DNA of 17,884 bases, taken from the NCBI GenBank assembly GCA_014904985.1, contig MU129086.1, positions 114,217-132,100 of the forward strand, given 5' to 3'. This document shows positions 9,062 to 15,912 of this stretch, one piece after another. The DNA is from Hydnum rufescens UP504 (lineage: Eukaryota > Basidiomycota > Agaricomycetes > Cantharellales > Hydnaceae). The notes beneath the pieces were generated by a model. That model ran no database searches. It saw nothing but the letters and a program-made list of their open reading frames with translations, and was not told where the DNA came from. Every line of letters starts with the position of its first letter. Positions within the stretch are counted from its first letter, which is position 1. The translations under genes were made by a program, and so were the position numbers.

Positions 9062-9905
9062 GCCTTGAAGGGCTCGTAATCACTCCCGCACTTCAGAGAG
9101 GCGAATACGAATTCACTAATAGATAATTTCCCGTTGCATCCTCTCGCTGCGAGTGCGTGCGCTCGGCTCGAGCAAGCTTGCCAAGAGAGTCATTTATGGG
9201 CATCGGCCGCCTTTGCCTCAATGTCGTACGAGTTGTTTTTCCGTGGGCCCAGCCTAGGGTCTCTAGATATCTTCTACATCGACGAGGATTTTCGGCATTC
9301 TGAACGGGGCAGTGTTGTTGGGGTGCTTCCTGGTTTAAGGAAATCACTTCCTCGGAAATATTGACGCCTGCCGAGACGAACGTAGCGGGTGACCTGTGTA
9401 TGGCCATATCGAGATCTTAGAACATCTTATTCCTGTAACTCGAGACGTATACGGAACGTGCTGTACGACTGCTGAGTGGGGCTCATTCAGCTACAGCTCA
9501 CATTTCGCTTTGCTGACTTCGAAATGTCGCTTCATCGACGACTATTCCGTCCCAGGGTCCTGCGTGTATCCTGTGTTTTGGAGATGAATACCCTTCCGCA
9601 ATGCATTACGTTGGTTGGCGGTTGGATATCAGTGGCGTGCAAACGATAGGTGAAATTTTCCAGTGAACACTCCAGTCGTGTTTTATCCTTCCGCTTTTAT
9701 GTTAAGGGTCTCTCCCGTGTCAATTACTCGTCCTCTACTCGTCTTTTGCTCGTCTTGTCTTCCCGCTATCCGGACATCGCACAGCGATCCGCCACGTTAT
9801 GAATGAGTTTGCACCGCTAAGGGAACCATCAGGAAACATCTCAGGGCTGTTGGGATCAGGCCTTCCACAGTTGCGACAGAAGCTGTCGGGGGCATCACGG
9901 TACAT
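9062..9905 (-). pseudogene. Module X, minus-strand copy
   Basis: The better-preserved copy of module X, upstream of and in the same direction as the HNH gene. It starts at ATG 9905-9903, and the first open segment contains F-C-R-N-C-G-R-P, a CxxC pair that may be half of a zinc site; the frame then runs to a stop (TAG) near 9735. Downstream blocks ENFTYRL, TDIQPPTNV, HCGRVF and VVDEATF correspond to those at 4917-5085 in the other copy. The intron start after them reads GTGAGC. A 3' block reads SISEFVFASLKCG. I do not recognise the family, and the exon structure is not fully resolved (one TAA interrupts the exon after the putative intron), so this copy is probably also inactive. Its distance from the HNH ATG is about 240 bases. 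Confidence 0.45.
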
Positions 9906-9925
9906 TGTACATATACTGTTAGCAC
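9062..9925 (-). repeat. Right arm of ~0.9-kb inverted repeat (module X)
   Basis: Reverse-complement partner of 4649-5563. The outer boundary is at gttagcac near 9918-9925, beyond which similarity with the left arm stops. Many differences between the arms are transitions at CpG. Confidence 0.75.
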
Positions 9926-10132
9926 ACTACAGAACTGATGTTGATGAGCCAACCGGTTCTGCCGAATATCTGATTTAATTTGTTTCTGGATGTTGTCCAA
10001 AGTCCTCAACTTCAGGACCGTTGGCAGAACTTGCAGGGTGGCTGTGTTCTCATGCCTTCTTTTATAGAGGAAGGCGAACCCCCGCGACCTGAGAGCGGAA
10101 GGTGAGGTACGGACAAATCCAGACAGCTGCAG

Positions 10133-10805
10133 TGGGGCTCTGCGGATGGTTATTCAAACTTTGGGGCAGGGCCCTCCCCGTCGTACGAGCCACCACCACT
10201 ACCACCACCTACGGCGGCGCCGTTCCTCACTGGGGAACTTTCCTATGAGCAAAAGCACGGCTTTGCGTACCAGGTTAGCCATTTTATAGCCAAAACACAA
10301 CAATTAATGATGAATGAATCGATGGTGCAGCCTGACCTGATGTACCTCCCACCGGCATTGGGGACGACGGAAGCCCCGACGTACACGCACAATCCTGATA
10401 TCGAGGAAGGAGATAAAGTAAGAAATATATCGAGCCCATCCCGAAGTAAATAGACTGAAGTATGATTGGGTAGGACACTGACCTTCTCCAATTCGCGGAT
10501 TTCAGCACTATTGCTGGAACAAGTGGTCATACAACACATTCAGTATGTGCATTCTTCTCAAGGATCATTGCTCAGGACTGATATATGCCCGGATGGGGCA
10601 CAAGTTGCCACCACGCTCACCTTGGCGAGCAACATTGGATTCAAAGAAGCCCCCTCCCGTGAGGGGGGACCTCAAGGGAAGGAGCCTCAGTCTTGGCGCC
10701 TGCCCAAGGTCAAGGGAGGACAGTGCCCCGGACCACAACCCACAGGAAAGAAACCTAGGCGTCCTAGAACTAAGCTCCACGGCGAAGAGGCCGACATTGC
10801 CCTAG
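10133..10805 (+). pseudogene. Gene Z copy 2, truncated at both ends
   Basis: A direct repeat of 3504-4192. The 5' end begins inside exon 1 (no ATG or promoter), and the 3' end is cut in exon 4 by the LTR of retrotransposon B. Exons: 10133-10273, 10331-10417, 10474-10542, then from about 10604. Exon 1 is in phase with exon 2 here (47 full codons, Pro-rich), showing that copy 1 carries the frameshift. However, this copy has lost the intron 3 acceptor: cacacaggttgcc in copy 1 is cacaagttgcc here, which shifts exon 4. Introns are 57 and 56 nt. Many differences from copy 1 are CpG to TpG/CpA. Confidence 0.8.
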
Positions 10806-11174
10806 TGAGAGTTACGTATTCGCGCGAGAACAACTCCCCTGATTACAAGTGGGAGGATGAATTCAGTGGATCAGCGAGACTGAGTTGCCCAGGTGAATTA
10901 AGCAGGTGCGGGAAGAACACAGAGAAAAGCCTTAGGATTTATGTGGGCTCAAGCCCGTCCCTTTAATACTATTTAACATGAGGCACAGAAACACATAAGA
11001 TGGGTTAAAATATGGGTAAAGATGAAGTAAAAGTTCCAATGATGGTGGCAAGGAAAAGATCGCTGGTGAACCTATCTACAAGATCCTGAGATAATCGAGG
11101 TCGGTGCTGTTTGCATAGCCCCTAAGGGTTCCGACATCATATCTGGTCACTTCCGTATCCACTCCGCTCCAACA
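10806..11174 (-). repeat. 3' LTR of element B
   Basis: On the minus strand it begins TGTTGGAGCGG directly after the polypurine tract and ends ..AACTCTCA, where homology to gene Z copy 1 resumes. That gives a TG..CA LTR of 369 bp. An AT-rich TTAAATAGTATTAAA stretch in the middle could be the U3 promoter. The inner end is secure from the polypurine tract. The outer end (10806) rests on the TG/CA rule plus the break in Z homology at about 10803 and could be off by a few bases. Confidence 0.7.
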
Positions 11175-11184
11175 CTCCCCCTCC
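11175..11184 (-). other. Polypurine tract of element B
   Basis: GGAGGGGGAG on the minus strand, immediately before the LTR start TGTTGG. It would prime plus-strand DNA synthesis. The core GAGGGGGAG is identical to that of element A. Confidence 0.75.
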
Positions 11185-11377
11185 AAGTGCGATATAACCC
11201 GAGTCCAGTCACGTGATAGGTCCAATTTTGCAGCCCTGAGGCTTTTTGTTAAAATGTCGGCCATCATAGTCTCCATGGGACAATATACCAGTTGAAAATA
11301 CCGTCTTTAATCGTCTCACGGATAAATGAAACAGATGTCGATATGCTTTGTCTGGGCATGATAATTATCGCCATCGC
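11185..11377 (-). pseudogene. Element B pol C-terminus (RNase H end)
   Basis: This is the last part of the B polyprotein, separated from the rest by the insertion of A. On the minus strand it encodes NYHAQTKHIDI, then RETIKDG, then MMADILTKSL, the conserved end of Copia RNase H (H.RTKHIDI..HFIRE..ADILTK). These blocks lie in different frames: single-base losses fall just after the A insertion site and near 11320, and there is a further shift near 11278. It cannot be translated as one product. The start of this fragment joins the sequence at 15913, where A is excised in silico. Confidence 0.8.
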
Positions 11378-11583
11378 TATTGGAATGAATACATCCCGAT
11401 ATGGGAATAAACCCGGAACCTTCCGGAAAGATCTAAGACCGTCCAGGACCTGTATAGGCCCATCTACATCCGTTATTCCCGTATATACTCAAACCCCGTA
11501 GAAACATGTATTTGTATATAAATACCGAGATTTTACTTGGTAAATTATAGTGTTGTTTTCTCTAAAAGACTTATATCTTAACA
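11378..11583 (+). repeat. 5' LTR of element A
   Basis: 206 bp, starting TATTGGAATG and ending CTTAACA. Taking the start at TATTGG rather than TGGAAT makes the polypurine tract abut the 3' LTR and reveals the target duplication. The ends are then TA..CA instead of TG..CA. A TATA box, TATATAAATA, lies at 11515-11524. Differences from the 3' LTR: 11398, 11501, 11507, 11526, 11538, plus one extra T near 11451. Confidence 0.92.
11515..11524 (+). promoter_or_regulatory. TATA box in 5' LTR of element A
   Basis: TATATAAATA in the LTR, 69 bases before the LTR end and 109 before the gag ATG. It would place the transcript start in the last ~40 bases of the LTR. The same sequence is present in the 3' LTR. 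Confidence 0.55.
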
Positions 11584-11600
11584 CATTATCAGCACCAGTC
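11584..11600 (+). other. Candidate primer-binding site of element A
   Basis: The 17 bases directly after the LTR (cattatcagcaccagtc) occupy the position of the minus-strand primer site. They do not match the 3' end of initiator tRNA-Met in an obvious way. The complement (ggtgctgataatg) resembles an anticodon-arm fragment, as used by Copia elements primed by an internal tRNA cut. The tRNA is not identified. Confidence 0.35.
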
Positions 11601-11623
11601 GCTTAAAAACAAAGACACTTGTT

Positions 11624-14600
11624 ATGCCCGACATCGCCCTGATAGACAAGAACACCCTCAATGGTTTTTACCGGATCGATCAATTGAAAGGGGACAACTG
11701 GCTTCCATGGAAAACCAGGGTCACGGCATTACTCGCGATAGCCAATCTAACGAAATATATTGATGGCACCTACCCGCGTCCCAGTGATGAGTCCCTGATC
11801 AAAGAATGGGAGACTTGAGATCTCCAAACTCGATCCTTACTCCAATTGACCGTGGGAGATGAAGAACTCATCCATTTAAGCAGTGCTCAGACCGCGGCCC
11901 AAATGTGGACGCAATTACATGACACCAAGGAGCCCAAGGGCATTTTTGGAGTAGTCGCGGAAAGGCGAAAATTATTACAAATAATTCCATCCAAATCTAT
12001 GCCGATAATAGAACATATTGCTGTATTCTGAAAAGCCAAGGAAAACCTCGCGATATTGGGCTATCTGCTTCCGGATATAGAATTCGCAATATTATTAATC
12101 TCCACATTACCGAGCTCATGGAGTTCATTCGAGTCATCTTATTTTGGATCCAAAATGAGCGAATCAGAGATCAAATCGGAAGAATTGATTACAATGATTC
12201 TAGATGAAGATTGCCATCGCTGTGACAAATCACAGTCTACCGAGATCGCGAAATTAGCCCTGAACAAGGGCAAACAACTGCAGACTCCCAGGGCCATGTG
12301 CTCGAATTGCTTGAAGCCCAGCCACACAAAGGATCAATGTTGGGCGAAAGGGGGAGGAAAAGAGGGACAGGGCCCTTGACAAAAGAAGAAGGAGAAAAAG
12401 GAGAAGGACAAGGGGGTGAAGGAGGCAAAGTCCACGACACCCGAGTTGACTAACCAGGCAATCCATCGAGACCCTGAGTACGCACTCAGTGCCAGATCCA
12501 GCTCCGCGATCTCCAAATCTACGTGGCTAATCGACTCAGGCACGACATCCCATATTGCGACTAAACGGGAAATGTTCACTGAATTCATTCCCGGGACCGA
12601 ACTTATCCAAGGAATCAGCGAAAACATGCAACTGGAGGGAAAAGGCCGAGGCACTGTCACTATTGAAGCTCGATACAATGGGAAATTAATCCCTGTCAAA
12701 CTACGTGACGTCATATATTCCCCAAACGCGGGAAACTGTCTACTGTCGTCGGCATGGATCGACGAGCTAGGATGGGAAATACGACATAAAAATGGAAAAA
12801 TCACCATTTTTCCCCCTAATGGACAGCCCGTAATGGAAGGAACATTATGCAATAGATCATACATATTGGAGGGATGAGCGCGAATGACCGAGACAGCAAA
12901 TTATGCGTCATCGAGTCCTGCGCCAATCTCATGGGGAGAGGCCCACCAGAGATTTGGCCACCTGTCAATCTCAGGGCTCAAAACCCTATTCAATTCTGAT
13001 ATGGTAACGGGAATCAAAGTTGATCCTGATTCAAATCAAGATCTTGCGTGTGAGGCTTGTATTCAAGCCAAATTACATCATCAATCATTTCCCAAATCCA
13101 GTGATAACCAAGCCGGGAAACCCGGCGATCTCACACATTCTGACTTGTGGGGACCAGCAAGAACTGCTTCCATTGGAGGATCACGGTATTACATATCATT
13201 CATCGACAACCATTTGAGATGAATCACCGTCAAATTCCTTAAGGAAAAGTCGGAGGCATGGCAACAAATCCAAAACTATGTTGCATGGATCGAAACCCAA
13301 TTAAATTGACTGCCAAAAGCATTTAAATTTGATAATGGCGGCGAATTTATTGATCAGGATCTCCAAAAATGGTTAGCCGAAAAAGGAATAGAATCTAAAT
13401 TTACTGCGCCCCATTCACCCCAACAACATGGAATGGCCGAGCGGCCGAACTGGACTTTACTCGAGATCATGCGAGCTATGCTAATCACCAAAGGTTTACC
13501 TAAGAACCTATGGGCGGAGGCAGTTTCATATGCCACGTACATCCGAGCATGAAGCCCTACAAGGGCATTACATAATAAAACCCCGATGGAGGTATGGACA
13601 GGTATAAAGCCAGATGTATCTAATCTCTGTGAATTTGGATCGGATGTATGGGTCCTAGATGAGGGCGACTGATTGAAATTAGACCCGATGGCAAATAAAT
13701 TCTTTTTTGTCGGCATTGAAGAGGGACTGAGGGCCATTAGGTACTACAACCTGAAAACCCACAAACTTTTAATTTCCCGGAACTTCAAATTCAATAATAA
13801 CCCCAACACCCCAAGCCAGGTCAATCTTGATCTCCCCATCCCTTCCGGTGATTCTAATCCCGACTTGGAACATGCTCGAATTGAGGGGGAGCCCCAGGAA
13901 CCCGAGACTCATGATACCAATTCTCTGCATATTCAAAACAATTCAATATCACCCCTGGAACCGATGCTGCCCACTTGCCGTGGCTTGCACGAGTGTAAGA
14001 CAATTAACTACGCAAAACTACATAATCCAGGAACGCGGAAGGAAATAGTACCTGCTCAACAAAATAAACCCGATGAACTAAGCCCTGAGGGTGACATGAC
14101 CGACCATGTCAGGTCATTAATTTCAGGCGAAAAGTCAATATTTGACGAGCCTAATACACTAAAGGACGCGATGAGATCCCCAGACTGGCCGCAATGGGAA
14201 AAGGCAATTCAAAGCGAACTGCAAATGCTCCAGGAAGAAGGGACCTGGAGACTTGAATCCTTACCCGTGGACCGACAGGCAATCGGCAATCGTTGGACAT
14301 TCAAAAAGAAATTTGATGTCGATGGGAATCTATCACGATTCAAAGCCCAATTAGTCGCTCAGGGATTCACTCAGATCCCCAGTCAAGATTTCGACCAGAC
14401 ATTTTCTCCGGTAATGTGCATGGACTCATTACGTAATCTAATCGCTACTGCCACCATCCTAGACCTTGAAATGGGTCAAATGGACATAAGGGGCGCATAT
14501 TTAAATGGCGATCTACACGAATCTATATACATGCGACAGCCCAAGGGATATGAAGATGGGACAAACAGAGTTGCCCGATTGGTCCACACACTCTACAGAC

Positions 14601-15700
14601 TTAAACAATCAGGCCGAGAATGGAACACGAAATTCAATGCTTACATAACTGGCACCTTAAAATACACCCGGTTGCCGAATGATCACTGCGTTTACATAAG
14701 GCGCAAAGGCAAAGAATTCGATATAATTGCCATTTGGGTAGACAATGTCATCTTCATCTCATCATCAAAGGCGCGATTAGACGCAGCCAAGGATGAAATC
14801 AGATGTGAATTCAAGACCACGGACCAGGGGACACCACATCTATTACTTGGAATTGAAATCAATAGAAACCGAGAAAGGAAATCGATCACAATCTCTCAGG
14901 GTCAATATATTAGGAAAATCCTAGATCGATACAACATGTCCCAAAGCGGAACATCTGTCACTCCCCTACCGGCTTCCATCCAGTTCCACCTGACAAATGA
15001 TGATAATAAATTTGAGCACCCAGAATTATATCGGGCAGCCATAGGCTCCTTGATGTATGCCACTATTGGAACACGACCCGACATTGCTTACGCAATACAA
15101 TCCCTGTCTCAATTTTCCCACAATCCATCCAATGAACATTGGCATGCAGTCAAACACCTATTTAGGTATCTACAAGGAACTAAAGACATGGGGATTACAT
15201 ACGATCAATGCGGGGGAAGCGCCACCATAGCCATATCTGGATTTTTGGATGCTGATTGGGCATCAAACGAAATTGATCGGAAATCAATTTCCGGATATAC
15301 CTTTTTACTTGGCGGAGGAGCAATATCATGGACTTCCAAGAAGCAGTCCATCGTGGCCCTATCATCGATGGAGGCGGAATATATTGCTGCTACCTTAGCT
15401 ACAAAACAAATAATATGGCTACGAAACTTCTTCGATGCCCTAGGTTTTACCCAATCCGGACCTTCAGAACTACACATTGATAATCAATCAGTGATTGCCC
15501 TGACAGAAAATCCCCAATTTCATGCACGATCAAAACACATTGATGTGCAATTTCATTTCATTCGGGAAACAATACAATGAGGCATAGTGACAGTCCATTG
15601 GTGCCCTACAAACGAAATGACTGCGGACATATTTACAAAGTTGCTCCCACACCCGAAACTCGAACAATTCCGGACGGACTTAGGAATGGCATTGGTCTGA
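11624..15700 (+). pseudogene. gag-pol: Element A gag-pol polyprotein with nine in-frame TGA
   Basis: One frame from ATG 11624 to TGA 15698-15700 (1,358 positions), with no frameshift. Gag has a CCHC zinc knuckle (C-x2-C-x4-H-x4-C, 12299-12340). The protease has DSGTTSH (12533). The pre-integrase zinc region has H..H and CEAC. The integrase catalytic triad is Asp at 13142, Asp at 13331 and Glu at 13439, with 35 residues between the last two. The RT contains QMDIRGAYLNG and WVDN (14738-14746; usually YVDD). RNase H contains DADWA, SMEAEY and HIDNQS, then RSKHID and ADIFTK. In-frame stops, all TGA, are at 11816, 12029, 12377, 12875, 13220, 13307, 13550, 13670 and 15578. Each is consistent with a former CGA Arg; for example 13550 lies in the conserved N/A-R-SPT motif. 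The product is inactive as it stands. Confidence 0.93.
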
Positions 15701-15707
15701 GGGGGAG
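15699..15707 (+). other. Polypurine tract of element A
   Basis: GAGGGGGAG, overlapping the last two bases of the pol stop codon and ending exactly at the 3' LTR start (15708). It would prime plus-strand synthesis. Confidence 0.8.
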
Positions 15708-15912
15708 TATTGGAATGAATACATCCCAATATGGGAATAAACCCGGAACCTTCCGGAAAGATCTAAGACCGTCCAGGACCGTATAGGCCCATCTACATCC
15801 GTTATTCCCGTATATACTCGAACCCTGTAGAAACATGTATTTGTATATAAATACTGAGATTTTACTCGGTAAATTATAGTGTTGTTTTCTCTAAAAGACT
15901 TATATCTTAACA
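15708..15912 (+). repeat. 3' LTR of element A
   Basis: 205 bp, about 97.5% identical to the 5' LTR. It carries T/A at 15728, 15826 and 15855 where the 5' LTR has CpG, and keeps CpG at 15819-15820 and 15867-15868 where the 5' LTR has lost it. One base is missing relative to the 5' LTR near 15780. Confidence 0.92.

Larger units (their letters stand above)
11378..15912 (+). mobile_element. Ty1/Copia retrotransposon A, complete but decayed
   Basis: A 4,535-bp element with two LTRs, a single gag-pol frame, a polypurine tract and flanking target duplications ATCGC (11373-11377) and ATCAC (15913-15917), the one mismatch being CpG to CpA. Pol domain order is protease, integrase, RT, RNase H, which defines Copia (Pseudoviridae-like) elements. 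It lies inside the RNase H region of element B in the opposite orientation. Inactivation is by point mutation only: nine TGA stops and changed catalytic residues, but no frameshift. Confidence 0.93.

Noticed and set aside
12237..12864. Long minus-strand ORFs opposite element A gag/protease
   Set aside because: They are antisense shadows of a clear gag-pol frame, rich in Ser/Leu/Phe from A/G-rich codons on the other strand.
11624..15700. TGA read as a sense codon (recoding or alternative genetic code) in element A
   Set aside because: The element's own genuine stop is TGA, other genes here end in TGA, and the same CpG pattern appears in the non-coding LTRs. Mutation explains it better than recoding.
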